Shown here: positions 19,106 to 29,649 of the stretch, one piece after another
Numbering within the stretch: the stretch's first letter is position 1
How the letters are laid out: every line of letters begins with the position of its first letter
NCBI GenBank assembly: GCA_003281045.1
Contig: QCDD01000002.1
Location: 23,148-87,147 of the forward strand
Direction of reading: 5' to 3'
DNA: 64,000 nt
Source of the DNA: Pelagibacteraceae bacterium AG-349-L23
GTDB taxonomy: Bacteria > Pseudomonadota > Alphaproteobacteria > Pelagibacterales > Pelagibacteraceae
The notes under the pieces: model-generated
What the model was told of the DNA's origin: nothing
Database searches by the model: none
What the model saw: the letters and a program-made list of their open reading frames with translations, nothing else
Translations under genes and position numbers: made by a program

Positions 19106-20536
19106 TTAATTTTTATCACCTACATAAACTGAAACACCTCTCAGATTTATGTCGACATCAAATTTTTTATGTAAGGGAGGAAAAGCTCTTTGAGAACAAT
19201 CTAATCTATCGCAGGTTCTACATGACACACCTATTGGAATTTCTGATGACTTTTCACTCAAGTTAACATTTTCAGTGTATACAAAATCTTTAGCATATTT
19301 AGCTTCACATCCTAACCCTATAGACAAAATACTTTTTGCTTTTCCAAATCTTCCAATCCCTTTTTCAACAGTTCGTGCAATACAAACATATTTTTCGCCA
19401 TTGGTCATTTTACTTACAGCGCTTTGAATAACTCCAGGTCTTGTAAATGCAGAATAAACATTCCATCTTGGACACGCACCACCATATCGTGGGATCTCAA
19501 TTCCAGACAAAGAAAATCTTTTAGAAATATTTCCAGCCATATCAACCCTTAAAAAATGAAATGGAATTCCGGGTAGTTTTGGATCTTGCAAACAGGTTAC
19601 TCTATGGGCTACTTGTTCAAAAGATGTTGCAAAAGTATTTTGTAATAATTCAAGATCGTATTTAAGTTTTTTACACTCTGAATGAAAAAGTTTGTAAGGC
19701 ATTAATATTGCAGCACCACAATAATTAAGCAAAGCAATTTTAGTTAATTTTTTAGACTCTTCTGACGGAAAAGTAAATTTGGTTAAATAATCATCAATTT
19801 CTTTAATTGCTCCCTCTTGTGCAATTTGTGCAGCTGCATGAAGTTTTTTTGTTTCAAGAGAACTATAATCACTCAACAGAAGTTCTTTTTTACTTTTGTT
19901 ATAAATTTTAGAAAAAGGTTTGTTTTCTTCTGGAATAACATCTTTGACAATAATGTCATATTCAGATTTTAAATGATCACAAAGAGCAACATATCTTGTA
20001 CGATTATTTTTTTGAACTTTTTCAAAAACTTTATTGGCAAAATCCTCTAATTTTGGAAAATAGTTTTTATTTTCTTGAAGAAAGTCAGAAATAACTTCAC
20101 CTGGAAATGAGTTCTTTCTATTATCAACAATTTTTCCAGAAATTTTTTCAATCTTATTTACTAATTCATGGTCTTTTTTTTTTAAAATATCTCCTAATCT
20201 TACAATTGCTTTTCCAATTTTTGGATTAGTCCCCACAAGATCTTTGACCTCTGGCCCCAAAATATCAAGATCCTCAAATAATTTATCATCTAAAATTTCT
20301 GATAATGTATTTTCTAAATTTACGTCATCTTTTGATGTTAATTGAGAAAGTTCGATATTTAACTTTTCGCAAATTTTTAAAAGTAGATCCCCATCAATTT
20401 TTCTTTTCCCCCCCTCGATTAAATTTAAATAACTAGGAGAAATATTTATTTCTTGAGCAAGTTTATTTGCTTGAAGACCCAGTTGACGTCTAAAAGCCTT
20501 GATTTTTGGTCCTATTTTTAAATCATTTTGACTCAT
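19106..20536 (-). CDS. XRE-family short-chain acyl-CoA/glyoxylate regulator (RamB/PccR-like)
   Basis: N-terminal HTH (NKLAQEINISPSYLNLIEGGKRK), IrrE-like middle region, Cys-containing C-terminus (IGVSCRTCDRLDCSQRAFPPLHK); divergent from aceA. Confidence 0.85.
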   Translation of the reverse strand: MSQNDLKIGPKIKAFRRQLGLQANKLAQEINISPSYLNLIEGGKRKIDGDLLLKICEKLNIELSQLTSKDDVNLENTLSEILDDKLFEDLDILGPEVKDLVGTNPKIGKAIVRLGDILKKKDHELVNKIEKISGKIVDNRKNSFPGEVISDFLQENKNYFPKLEDFANKVFEKVQKNNRTRYVALCDHLKSEYDIIVKDVIPEENKPFSKIYNKSKKELLLSDYSSLETKKLHAAAQIAQEGAIKEIDDYLTKFTFPSEESKKLTKIALLNYCGAAILMPYKLFHSECKKLKYDLELLQNTFATSFEQVAHRVTCLQDPKLPGIPFHFLRVDMAGNISKRFSLSGIEIPRYGGACPRWNVYSAFTRPGVIQSAVSKMTNGEKYVCIARTVEKGIGRFGKAKSILSIGLGCEAKYAKDFVYTENVNLSEKSSEIPIGVSCRTCDRLDCSQRAFPPLHKKFDVDINLRGVSVYVGDKN

Positions 20537-20544
20537 ATTTTCTA

Positions 20545-20634
20545 TTTGTAAATTTTGTAAATTTATATTTACAATTATTTTCCTTAATTTACAAGCTTTT
20601 TATCCTTTTTTGTAGATTTTGTAAATTTTGTAAA
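20545..20634. promoter_or_regulatory. Tandem 9-bp TTTGTARAT operator-like repeats
   Basis: TTTGTAAA at 20545 and 20554; TTTGTAGA/TTTGTAAA at 20609, 20618, 20627; inverted copies (ATTTACAA) near 20567 and 20587. Confidence 0.6.
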
Positions 20635-20647
20635 TTATAAGATTTAC

Positions 20648-20809
20648 ATGATTGATAAACAAAAAAACACAGAAAATGAGGCTCAAATCATAAAAAATGA
20701 AGACCTTGCTAGACATAATAGCAGAGGAATTTACATGAGAGATGATCATTGTGATTGGGGTTCAAGTGGAATGAAAGATTTAGTTGAGACTCTTAACGAC
20801 TCTAACTAA
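20648..20809 (+). CDS. Small hypothetical protein (53 aa)
   Basis: Own translation MIDKQKNTENEAQIIKNEDLARHNSRGIYMRDDHCDWGSSGMKDLVETLNDSN*, between regulator and aceA. Confidence 0.45.
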   Translation: MIDKQKNTENEAQIIKNEDLARHNSRGIYMRDDHCDWGSSGMKDLVETLNDSN

Positions 20810-20861
20810 ATTCAATTTTACTTTTTCATTTTAATTTTAACTTCTGAGGTAACTACAAATT

Positions 20862-22136
20862 ATGAGTGCAGAAAACATCTCATACGAACTAAAAAGATTT
20901 GCAGGCATTAAAAGAGATTATACCCCCGATGAAGTTGAAAGATTAAGAGGCTCAATAAAAATAGAATATTCCCTATGTAAACAACAATCAGTTAAACTTT
21001 GGAAACTTCTTAATACAGAAAATTATATTAGTACTTTAGGATCTTTATCAGGAAATCAAGCAGTTCAACATGCCAAAGCTGGTCTAAAATCAATTTATCT
21101 AAGTGGTTGGCAAGTGGCTGCAGATGCTAATAGTGCTGGCGAAATGTACCCAGATCAATCTTTATATCCCTATGATAGTGCTCCAAAACTTGTAGAATCA
21201 ATGAATAATGCTTTGCTAAGAGCGGACCAAATTCAACATATGGAACTTAAAGATGGTGATATGAAAAAAGAGAAAAGAATTGATTATATGCTTCCAATAA
21301 TTGCTGATGGTGAAGCAGGTTTTGGAGGTCCATTAAATGTTTTTGAACTTACAAAAAAGTTTATTAAAGCTGGTGCAGCAGGTGTTCATTTTGAGGATCA
21401 ATTAGCTAGTGAAAAAAAATGTGGCCATATGGGCGGGAAAGTGCTTGTACCAACAGGGACTATGATTAAAAATTTAAAAGCTGCAAGATTGGCAGCTGAT
21501 ATTGCTGATGTGCCATTAATAATTTTAGCTAGGACAGATGCAAATGCCGCGAAACTTATTACAAATGATTTTGATGAAAACGATAAACCTTTTTTAACTG
21601 GTGAAAGATCTCCAGAAGGATTTTACTATGTAAAATCAGGAATTGAACAAGCAATTTCAAGAGGATTAGCATATGCGCCTTACTCAGACTTAATTTGGTG
21701 TGAAACAGCTACCCCAAATCTTGAAGAAGCTAAAAAATTTGCAGATGCAATTCATGAAAAATTTCCTGGAAAACTTTTAGCGTATAATTGTTCTCCATCA
21801 TTCAATTGGAAGAAGCATTTATCAGATGAGGAAATTGCTTCATTTCAAAAAGAAATAAGTAAAATGGGCTATAAATTTCAATTTATAACGCTGGCTGGTT
21901 TTCATACACAAAATATCGCAATTTTTGAATTAGCAGAAAAATATAAAAAAGAAGGTATGGCCGCTTATTCAAAGATTCAACAACAAGAATTTGCTCGAGA
22001 AAAAGATGGTTACACAAGTGTAAAACACCAAAGAGAAGTGGGCACATCTTATTTTGATGCTGTTTCTAATACAATAAGTAGTGGAAAGAGCTCAACTACA
22101 GCAATGGAAGGCTCAACCGAGTCTGAACAATTCTAA
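20862..22136 (+). CDS. aceA: Isocitrate lyase
   Basis: 424 aa; [14 protein letters not shown] catalytic motif, [19 protein letters not shown]. Confidence 0.95.
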   Translation: MSAENISYELKRFAGIKRDYTPDEVERLRGSIKIEYSLCKQQSVKLWKLLNTENYISTLGSLSGNQAVQHAKAGLKSIYLSGWQVAADANSAGEMYPDQSLYPYDSAPKLVESMNNALLRADQIQHMELKDGDMKKEKRIDYMLPIIADGEAGFGGPLNVFELTKKFIKAGAAGVHFEDQLASEKKCGHMGGKVLVPTGTMIKNLKAARLAADIADVPLIILARTDANAAKLITNDFDENDKPFLTGERSPEGFYYVKSGIEQAISRGLAYAPYSDLIWCETATPNLEEAKKFADAIHEKFPGKLLAYNCSPSFNWKKHLSDEEIASFQKEISKMGYKFQFITLAGFHTQNIAIFELAEKYKKEGMAAYSKIQQQEFAREKDGYTSVKHQREVGTSYFDAVSNTISSGKSSTTAMEGSTESEQF

Positions 22137-22165
22137 TAAAACAATTCCTCTTATATATTAGTCTA

Positions 22166-22193
22166 TTAACTGGCCCAGAAATGGGTCAGTTAA
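22166..22193. terminator. Hairpin terminator after aceA
   Basis: TTAACTGGCCCA-GAAA-TGGGTCAGTTAA, 12-bp stem with one G-U and GAAA tetraloop, followed by ATTTTCT. Confidence 0.75.
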
Positions 22194-23106
22194 ATTTTCT
22201 AGTGATAAATCTAAATTTCCAAAAAAGATTTTTAATTAATCTCTTTAAAATAAAATTATCAGCCATTTTTTTTCTATTTTCTTTGTCAATTATGATTTCA
22301 TTAATTTGAAACTTGCAGGCACCTCTAATATCAAAATAATCTTTTTTGTCTAATTCAGGAAATTTTTCATAATAATTATTGGTAATATGTTCAATGAAAG
22401 AATCTGGATGTGGTTGATTATTTTCTTCAGGAATTAAAGTTGCTTTGAAATAATCCATACTAAGAGCGTGGAAACCAATAGATGATCTCTCTGTAATACC
22501 ATAATTATGCCTAAAGTTATGGGCTCTTTTTTCAAATGACCACCATTTGGATTTTAAAAAAGTTTCAAATTGTTTTTTTGTATAGATCCAGAAACAACAA
22601 TAATTTTCTAAGTCATTAATGATGAAGTTTTGACCCTCTATTTCAAAAAATTTGTCTAATTTTTTTGAAATATGAATGCTATGCTTTTGATTAGTTTTGT
22701 TATTCATTTCATATATCAAAAAACCTAAATGAAACCCTTTATTTGCTAATAAATCTTGATATTTTAGCCAATATTTTAGATTAACTTCTGAGAACTTAAT
22801 ATCGTGCTCCAAGTAAGAGAAATATTCATAATCATTTTTTTGCTCTTCCATTAATGATCTACATTTCCAGGTTAAATATCCTTTGGTTAGGTCAACATCA
22901 TTTAATTGGTGTTTGACTATTTTAGCATTTAAATTTTTATCGTCCAAAAAATCATTATGTGTATGAATAAAAATATCATTTTTAATTGAAAGTGATTTTA
23001 AGTTTACAATATTTTCTTTTAAGTAATCAAAACGTCGTAAATTTCTATAACCTTCTTTTTTTTCGGGATTTGGATTGTAAAAAGGTATATGAATAGATAT
23101 AGACAT
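22186..23106 (-). CDS. Hypothetical, possible glycosyltransferase-like protein
   Basis: ORF track; acidic YLEHDIKFSE segment resembling a nucleotide-sugar-binding DxD region; next to glycan genes. Confidence 0.5.
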   Translation of the reverse strand: MSISIHIPFYNPNPEKKEGYRNLRRFDYLKENIVNLKSLSIKNDIFIHTHNDFLDDKNLNAKIVKHQLNDVDLTKGYLTWKCRSLMEEQKNDYEYFSYLEHDIKFSEVNLKYWLKYQDLLANKGFHLGFLIYEMNNKTNQKHSIHISKKLDKFFEIEGQNFIINDLENYCCFWIYTKKQFETFLKSKWWSFEKRAHNFRHNYGITERSSIGFHALSMDYFKATLIPEENNQPHPDSFIEHITNNYYEKFPELDKKDYFDIRGACKFQINEIIIDKENRKKMADNFILKRLIKNLFWKFRFITRKFN

Positions 23107-23147
23107 TATTTATTTTAAAATTATAAACATATTTATAACATTTAATA

Positions 23148-24101
23148 ATGAAAAAAATTCTAATAACAGGAGGCACTGGTTATTTAGGAAGGAATTTAGC
23201 TAATTTTTATAAGAAAAAATATAAAGTATTTCTAGGTGCTCGTAATAATAAACAAAATTTCTTAGTTAAGAATTTAACAAATTGTGAGGTAGTACCTCTA
23301 GATGTTTCTAACATTGAGTCAGTCAATGATTGTTTGAATTATACTAAACCTGATATTGTAATTCATGCTGCAGCTACAAAATTTGTAGATTTATCAGAAA
23401 AATTTCCATTTGAATGTATAGATATAAATATAGTCGGATCTACCAATATTGTTCGCGCTTGTATTAACAAAAAAGTTCCAACAGTTATAGGTGTTTCAAC
23501 CGACAAAGCATCACCACCAATCAAAAATATTTATGGTTTAAGCAAGTCTTGTATGGAAAGGCTTTTTTCATCAATAAAATCTTATAGTAAAACTAAATTT
23601 ATTTGTGTGAGATATGGTAATGTGACATGGTCTACTGGATCTGTTCTTCCAATTTGGAAGCAAATGTATAAAAAAAATAAGACTATACTTACTACTGGTC
23701 CTTACATGAGACGATTTTTTTTCTCAGTTAACGAAGCAGTAAATTTAATTGATCAAGCTCTAAAACTTAAAAGTAAATTAAATGGGAAAATTCTTTCAGC
23801 TGAAATGAAATCTGCAAAAATGATTGATTTCTTAAAAGTCTGGACAAAAAAGTTTGGGGGTAAATATAAGATAATTCAATCCAGAAAAGGTGATCGAGAA
23901 GATGAATATCTAATTGGTGAGGACGAATTGAAATATGCTAAAGAAATGAAAATTAAGAATAGAAAGTATTTTGTAATTGATTTTAATAATCTTTTAAAAA
24001 AACCACTAAAACAAATTGTATCCTCTAAAAATGCAAAGAGATTAGCGCAGTCTGAAATTGAAAAAATTATTAAATTTGGACTGAAATCCAATGACTTATA
24101 A
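23148..24101 (+). CDS. NAD-dependent epimerase/4,6-dehydratase (polysaccharide biosynthesis)
   Basis: GGTGYLGRNLA Rossmann motif, VSTDKASPPIKNIYGLSKSCMERL. Confidence 0.8.
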   Translation: MKKILITGGTGYLGRNLANFYKKKYKVFLGARNNKQNFLVKNLTNCEVVPLDVSNIESVNDCLNYTKPDIVIHAAATKFVDLSEKFPFECIDINIVGSTNIVRACINKKVPTVIGVSTDKASPPIKNIYGLSKSCMERLFSSIKSYSKTKFICVRYGNVTWSTGSVLPIWKQMYKKNKTILTTGPYMRRFFFSVNEAVNLIDQALKLKSKLNGKILSAEMKSAKMIDFLKVWTKKFGGKYKIIQSRKGDREDEYLIGEDELKYAKEMKIKNRKYFVIDFNNLLKKPLKQIVSSKNAKRLAQSEIEKIIKFGLKSNDL

Positions 24102-24774
24102 AAAAATAAATCATGCTTTCATAATGGCAGCTGGTCGTGGGGCAAGATTAATGCCCCTTACAAAAAAAATTCCAAAAGGCTTAGTCAAATTTAGACAAAC
24201 TTCATTAATAGCTAGAGGTATTAGAAGACTGAAAAAATATATAAAGTTCATTCATATTTCTGTTGGTTATAAAGGACCTATTTTAGCTAAACATTTAATT
24301 GAAGAAAAAGTTTCATCAATAATTAATACAGATACAAAAGGAAATTCTTGGTGGATATTTAATTCAATATTTAAATCCTTTGACTCACCAATATATGTTT
24401 TAACTTGTGACAATGTTACAAATATAAACTTTAAAAAAATTGAAAAAGATTACTATAAAAAAGGTCAACCACTATGTATGTTAATCCCCACTAAACCAGT
24501 AAAAGGGTTAAAAGGAGATTATATTTTTAGAAAAAAAAATTTAATTAGCAGTTTATCAAGAGCTAAAAAGTCAGAAATTTATTGTACAGGCATTCAAGTT
24601 TTAAATCCAAAAAGAATTAATAAAAAAATAACGCCAACAGAGGATTTCAACATTCTCTGGAAAAAACTTATTAAAATTAAACAACTATACGTATCTGATG
24701 TGATGCCAAGAAAATGGTATACAGTTGATGATGTGGAAAATTACAAAAATCTAAAAAAATTTTTTGATAAGTAA
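24091..24774 (+). CDS. Nucleotidyltransferase (sugar-1-phosphate)
   Basis: AAGRGARLMPLTKKIPKGLVKF signature. Confidence 0.85.
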   Translation: MTYKKINHAFIMAAGRGARLMPLTKKIPKGLVKFRQTSLIARGIRRLKKYIKFIHISVGYKGPILAKHLIEEKVSSIINTDTKGNSWWIFNSIFKSFDSPIYVLTCDNVTNINFKKIEKDYYKKGQPLCMLIPTKPVKGLKGDYIFRKKNLISSLSRAKKSEIYCTGIQVLNPKRINKKITPTEDFNILWKKLIKIKQLYVSDVMPRKWYTVDDVENYKNLKKFFDK

Positions 24775-24776
24775 AT

Positions 24777-25739
24777 CTATAGTTTAACTATCTTAGTTGA
24801 CGCAATTTTTTTTTCAAAAAAATCTATAATATTTTGAACTGTCTCCTCACTCATTTTTTCCAAGCACTCTTTAGTAAAAGTTGCTGCATGCGGACTTAAT
24901 ACCACCCTTTTATTCTTTAATAATGGATTGTCTTTATCAGGTGGCTCTTTTTCAAACACATCAATACCAGCAAAAGATATCAATTTCTCATTTAAAGCTT
25001 TATTCAAATCATTTTCATTTACAACTCCACCCCTTGCAGCATTAATCAAAATTGCAGATTTTTTCATTAAAGATAATTCTTCAAATGAAATCATATTTTT
25101 TGTGTCTTTGTTTAAAGGAACACACAGAGATATGATATCTAAGATTTTAAGTCCTTCACTTAAATTTGAAATTTTCTCACCTCCTAAATCTGATATAGTT
25201 TTTTCGTCAACATAAGGGTCATAAACTAAAACTTTCATTTCAAAACCCAAACATTTTTTGATTAACTTTTTACCAATTCTTCCACACCCAACAATCAAAA
25301 TTTTTTTACTAAAAAGTTCGAAATTATCATTTATATTTAAATGTATAGCTTTGTAAAAATTTCCTTCTCTAACCATAGTATCAAACATTGCTCTTCCTTT
25401 ATAAATATTTAGTATCATGAACATTATGTGTTCGGCAGGTGAAGTAGAAGTAGAATTATGGGTAACTAATAAGCTAATATTATTTTCTTTCAAAAACTTA
25501 ACATCAACATTGTCATAACCAACACCATGACGAGAAATAACTTTTAAATTCTTACATTTGCTCAGAATTTCTGCGTCAAGTTTTCCTCTTCTTAAGGTTA
25601 CTCCATCAAATTTGGGTAATTCTTTTTTAAGATTTTCTCTTGATAAATCATTTATTATTTCATATGAAAAATTTTTTTTTTGATCAAATAATTTGAGACC
25701 TTTTTCATTCATAGTATCGATTATTCCGATTTTATACAT
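24777..25739 (-). CDS. D-2-hydroxyacid / phosphoglycerate dehydrogenase-like
   Basis: GCGRIGKKL, INAARGGVVNENDL, LSPHAATFT. Confidence 0.85.
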   Translation of the reverse strand: MYKIGIIDTMNEKGLKLFDQKKNFSYEIINDLSRENLKKELPKFDGVTLRRGKLDAEILSKCKNLKVISRHGVGYDNVDVKFLKENNISLLVTHNSTSTSPAEHIMFMILNIYKGRAMFDTMVREGNFYKAIHLNINDNFELFSKKILIVGCGRIGKKLIKKCLGFEMKVLVYDPYVDEKTISDLGGEKISNLSEGLKILDIISLCVPLNKDTKNMISFEELSLMKKSAILINAARGGVVNENDLNKALNEKLISFAGIDVFEKEPPDKDNPLLKNKRVVLSPHAATFTKECLEKMSEETVQNIIDFFEKKIASTKIVKL

Positions 25740-25744
25740 AAAAA

Positions 25745-26512
25745 TTATGATTTAATATTATATCCCTTTTTTAAAAGTATAGTAACAACACTTACACAGA
25801 TTGTTAAAAATAAAATCATTAAAATGATACTTGTCCAAATATTAAAATCTGAGATACCATAAAATGAATATCTCAAACCATTTATAAGATAAACAACTGG
25901 ATTAAAATAAGTAACTATTTGCCAAAATTCAGGCAACATATCTAAAGAATATAAACTGCCACCTAAAAATACCATAGGAGTAATTACCAATGATGGAATA
26001 ATCGACATTTGTTCAAAATCTTTGCTGAGTAAACCAATTAAAAAACCAAAAAGAGCAAATGTAAAAGAAACAAGAACTAATAAAAAAATCATTAAAAGTG
26101 GAAATTGAACTTGTACATCAGCAAAAAATTGTGCTGTTAGAAAAATTACTCCCCCAACTATAAGTGTTTTAGTTGCTCCAGCACTTACGAATGCCAAGAC
26201 AATTTCAAAAGAAGATATGGGTGCTGCTAAAATTTCATAAATAGTTCCATTAAATTTAGGAAAGAAAATTCCAAAAGAGGTGTTACTTATTGATTGAGTT
26301 AACAGAGTTAACATAAGCAAACCTGGGACTATAAAAGATCCATAACTAATTCCATCGATTTTTTGAACATAACCTCCAATAACAGACCCAAAAACTATAA
26401 AATATAATGATGTTGAAATTACTGGTGATAAAAGTGATTGACCTAAAGTTCTTCTAAATCTATCCATTTCATGAAAGTAAATAGCTTTAAATCCATATAA
26501 ATTAATTTTCAT
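25745..26512 (-). CDS. ABC-2 type transporter permease
   Basis: 6-TM ABC-2 permease, coupled to the ATPase upstream. Confidence 0.88.
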   Translation of the reverse strand: MKINLYGFKAIYFHEMDRFRRTLGQSLLSPVISTSLYFIVFGSVIGGYVQKIDGISYGSFIVPGLLMLTLLTQSISNTSFGIFFPKFNGTIYEILAAPISSFEIVLAFVSAGATKTLIVGGVIFLTAQFFADVQVQFPLLMIFLLVLVSFTFALFGFLIGLLSKDFEQMSIIPSLVITPMVFLGGSLYSLDMLPEFWQIVTYFNPVVYLINGLRYSFYGISDFNIWTSIILMILFLTICVSVVTILLKKGYNIKS

Positions 26513-27437
26513 TATTTTCCTTTACCAAAGTTACAAAAATTTTTTCTAAACTACTTTGTTCTGTTTTTAAATCTCTAAGTTTTAATCCTGAGTCTTTAAT
26601 ATCTTGTAAAAGATTTGTAATCCCAGTCCTTTTTTCTTTAAGGTTATAAGTGTATTCTAAAGACATTTTATTACTTCCAACAATTAAATTATATTTTTTT
26701 AATAAATCAGGGATATTTTGAATTTTCTCTTGTAACTCCACAGATAAAACTTTTCGACCCATCTTTTTTATTAATTCTTTCTTTTGTTCAACAATTATAA
26801 TCTCACCCTGGTTTATAACCCCAACACGATCAGCAATTGCTTCGGCTTCTTCAATGTAATGTGTGGTCAAAATAATTGTCACACCTGTTTCTCTTAAAGA
26901 CCCAACCACCTTCCACATCTCTTGTCTCAGCTCAACATCCACACCAGCGGTAGGTTCATCTAAAAATAAAATTTTTGGTTCATGTGAAAGTGCTTTAGCA
27001 ATTAAAACTCTTCTTTTCATTCCACCCGATAATTTTCGCAAGATTAAATCTTTTTTATCCCAAAGACTTAGTTGTTTTAAGACTTTTTCAATATGTTTTG
27101 GTTCTGGTTTTTTTCCATACAAACCTCTTGAATATGAAACGTTATTAAAAACAGTTTCAAATTGCTCTAAAGTTAACTCCTGAGGAACGAGTCCTATACG
27201 TGATCTTGTTTCCCTATAATCCTCAATGATATCAAAGTCTTCAACTGTAACTTTTCCTGATGATGGTTTTACAATACCACAAATAATACTAATCAAAGTA
27301 GTTTTACCTGCGCCATTGGGTCCAAGCATCGCAAAAATTTCCCCTTTTTTAATATTGAGATTTATATTTTTTAAAGCATTAAAGCCGTTATCATAAACTT
27401 TTGAGAGATTATTAATTACTATTTGATTTTCTGACAT
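26502..27437 (-). CDS. ABC transporter ATP-binding protein
   Basis: Walker [30 protein letters not shown]. Confidence 0.93.
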   Translation of the reverse strand: MSENQIVINNLSKVYDNGFNALKNINLNIKKGEIFAMLGPNGAGKTTLISIICGIVKPSSGKVTVEDFDIIEDYRETRSRIGLVPQELTLEQFETVFNNVSYSRGLYGKKPEPKHIEKVLKQLSLWDKKDLILRKLSGGMKRRVLIAKALSHEPKILFLDEPTAGVDVELRQEMWKVVGSLRETGVTIILTTHYIEEAEAIADRVGVINQGEIIIVEQKKELIKKMGRKVLSVELQEKIQNIPDLLKKYNLIVGSNKMSLEYTYNLKEKRTGITNLLQDIKDSGLKLRDLKTEQSSLEKIFVTLVKENNEN

Positions 27438-27478
27438 TCGGTCAGTTATATAACTATTAATTCACTTAATACAATCGA

Positions 27479-28924
27479 CTAAAATTTGATCTTTTTAGCT
27501 TTAAGAACCAAAAATGGTAAAAAAGTTGCAATGATAAAAGACAGAAATAATAATGACTGAGATATAAATGGATTAAATATTTCTTTTGATAACAAAATAC
27601 CAACTAATAAACTTTTTGAGAAATCTGGTGAAGGAAATAACAAAATTCCGGCCACAAACCCAATAAGAATTGATTTATATGCGGTTTTTTCATCAATCTT
27701 ATTATAAAAACTATAAAAAATTGTTATCACGAACGCACAACAAAATAAGTCAGCCAGTAAAAACAAATATAAAATATCAAAGCCATAAGATGCAATAGCA
27801 AAAGATATTATGGACAAAAATACAATAATATATTTTGAAAAATTTATATAATTAGTCTTTTTTTTAAATTCAAATGTAGCTTTTCCATCGACTATAATTA
27901 AACTTGATATTGCATTAATTAAAGTATCTACTGTTGAGATAGTTAACGCTAGACCTAAAATAATAATCACTATTGATAAAAATATCGCTTGTTCATTCAG
28001 TAATAAGTAAAAAAAACTAAGATCGGGCCTTATTGATGAATTGAGTGAAAAACCAACGAGTCCTGTAAAACCCATAAAAAAAACAATCGGTACAATCATC
28101 AAAAAAGATATAATTAAACTTTTTTTTAAAGTTTTATAATCTTTTGCTGCATAAATACGTTGCCAATTACCTTGATGAAATAGATTTGTTGCTGCTACAG
28201 CAATAAAAAAAGTTAAACCAGAAGTATAACCAGGCAAATAAGATCCGCTTAAAAGATGTGGGTTTTTTTCTTTTACAAAATCAAAAGAAAATTTTGATCC
28301 TGTGAAAGACAAAATATATATTAAAGAAATCAATAATAATAAACCAATGACAAACATTTGAATGTTATCGGTCAATATTGAAGCTTTTAATCCACCATAT
28401 AAAGTATAAGTTAAAGTGCACAATAGCACAATTAAAGCAGTGAACCAAAGTTCAGTACCTGAAATATAGTTAATCAAAACTGCAACCGCTGTAACTTCAG
28501 CACATAAGAAAATAAACATATAAAAAATTGTCATCAGCAAAATAAGTTTAAATAAACTTTTACCAAATTTTTTTCTTAAAAATTCAATGAGCGTGGAACC
28601 TTGAGGAAACTCTTTTCTAATTTTTTTTCCAAGATATATAAAAAAAAACATTGGAAAAGCTGTCCCAAGGGAATATCCAATTACTGCACCTAAACCGCCC
28701 CAAGTTGCGGCTGAAGCAGGACCAAAAAGAATCCAAGCTCCAAGTGCAGACGCTGTCAAACTTGTTGTTAATGAGAGAAATCCAATATTTCTATTTGCAG
28801 TTAAATAATTTTTTAACCCCTGATAGTTTTTAGAATAATAAATTCCAAATGATAAAAAAATTAAACATATAACAATTACTAAAGATAATGCGGTAGATTG
28901 AGTTAAAAAATATGTTTTATCCAT
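27479..28924 (-). CDS. thiV: Sodium:solute symporter, predicted HMP/thiamin-precursor transporter
   Basis: SSS-family multi-TM protein with a TPP riboswitch directly upstream; matches the thiV arrangement described for Pelagibacter. Confidence 0.8.
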   Translation of the reverse strand: MDKTYFLTQSTALSLVIVICLIFLSFGIYYSKNYQGLKNYLTANRNIGFLSLTTSLTASALGAWILFGPASAATWGGLGAVIGYSLGTAFPMFFFIYLGKKIRKEFPQGSTLIEFLRKKFGKSLFKLILLMTIFYMFIFLCAEVTAVAVLINYISGTELWFTALIVLLCTLTYTLYGGLKASILTDNIQMFVIGLLLLISLIYILSFTGSKFSFDFVKEKNPHLLSGSYLPGYTSGLTFFIAVAATNLFHQGNWQRIYAAKDYKTLKKSLIISFLMIVPIVFFMGFTGLVGFSLNSSIRPDLSFFYLLLNEQAIFLSIVIIILGLALTISTVDTLINAISSLIIVDGKATFEFKKKTNYINFSKYIIVFLSIISFAIASYGFDILYLFLLADLFCCAFVITIFYSFYNKIDEKTAYKSILIGFVAGILLFPSPDFSKSLLVGILLSKEIFNPFISQSLLFLSFIIATFLPFLVLKAKKIKF

Positions 28925-28925
28925 T

Positions 28926-28993
28926 GTTCCCTTTCTGAATTACCGGACAGGTTCATAGGGTTTAATCTCAGTCTGTTAAGACACCCCTTTAAA
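28926..28993 (-). promoter_or_regulatory. TPP riboswitch (THI element)
   Basis: Reverse strand AAAGGGGTGTCTTAACAGACTGAGATTAAACCCTATGAACCTGTCCGGTAATTCAGAAAGGGAAC carries GGGGUG, CUGAGA, ACCC-U-UGAACCUG and the 3' GGGAA element. Confidence 0.92.
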
Positions 28994-29058
28994 CATATTA
29001 ATTTATTTTATTTAATTAGAAAAGAGCAAATTAAAATTTCGAAATTAATTTGAATTGA

Positions 29059-29649
29059 TTATAGTTTTATTTTATCAATTTGTGCGTGAGCTTCTTTAAT
29101 TGATTTTTCATAATCTAGAGCCATTTGATCCGCACTAATTATCTCAACTTTTTCTATACCAAAGAAATTTAAAATAAATTTCAACCAAGGAGTTAAAAAG
29201 TCTTCATTACTATTTAACTTAGTTCCTCCTGATGTAATTACTAAATAAGCTTTTTTATTTTTTAACAAACCTTCTCTTCTACCATTAGGTTTAAATTTAA
29301 ATGTTTCTCCAATTCTTGCCGCCAAATCCGACCAAGCTTTTAAAGTTGCAGGAGGACCATAATTATAAATTGGTGCTGAAATTATTATAATATCACTCTC
29401 TTTGAGTTCTTTTACGAGTTGATTGGAGAGCTCAAACATTTTTTTGTGATTTTCATTTTGATCTTTTTCGTCAATATTCATTCCAGATTCCGTTAAACCA
29501 CTCACAAAAACCATTTCTTCATTTAGGTCTCTATATATAACCTCATCTTCAGGTTTTTTAATTTTTTCTAGTAACTTTTTAGCTAAAGCTCTTGAGGTCG
29601 AACCTTCTTTTCTAGCGCTTGAGTCAATTTGATAAATCTTCATAAACAA
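29059..29649 (-). CDS. azoR: FMN-dependent NADH-azoreductase / flavodoxin-fold oxidoreductase
   Basis: IDSSARKEGSTSRAL start, ISAPIYNYGPPATLKAWSD. Confidence 0.85.
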   Translation of the reverse strand: MFMKIYQIDSSARKEGSTSRALAKKLLEKIKKPEDEVIYRDLNEEMVFVSGLTESGMNIDEKDQNENHKKMFELSNQLVKELKESDIIIISAPIYNYGPPATLKAWSDLAARIGETFKFKPNGRREGLLKNKKAYLVITSGGTKLNSNEDFLTPWLKFILNFFGIEKVEIISADQMALDYEKSIKEAHAQIDKIKL

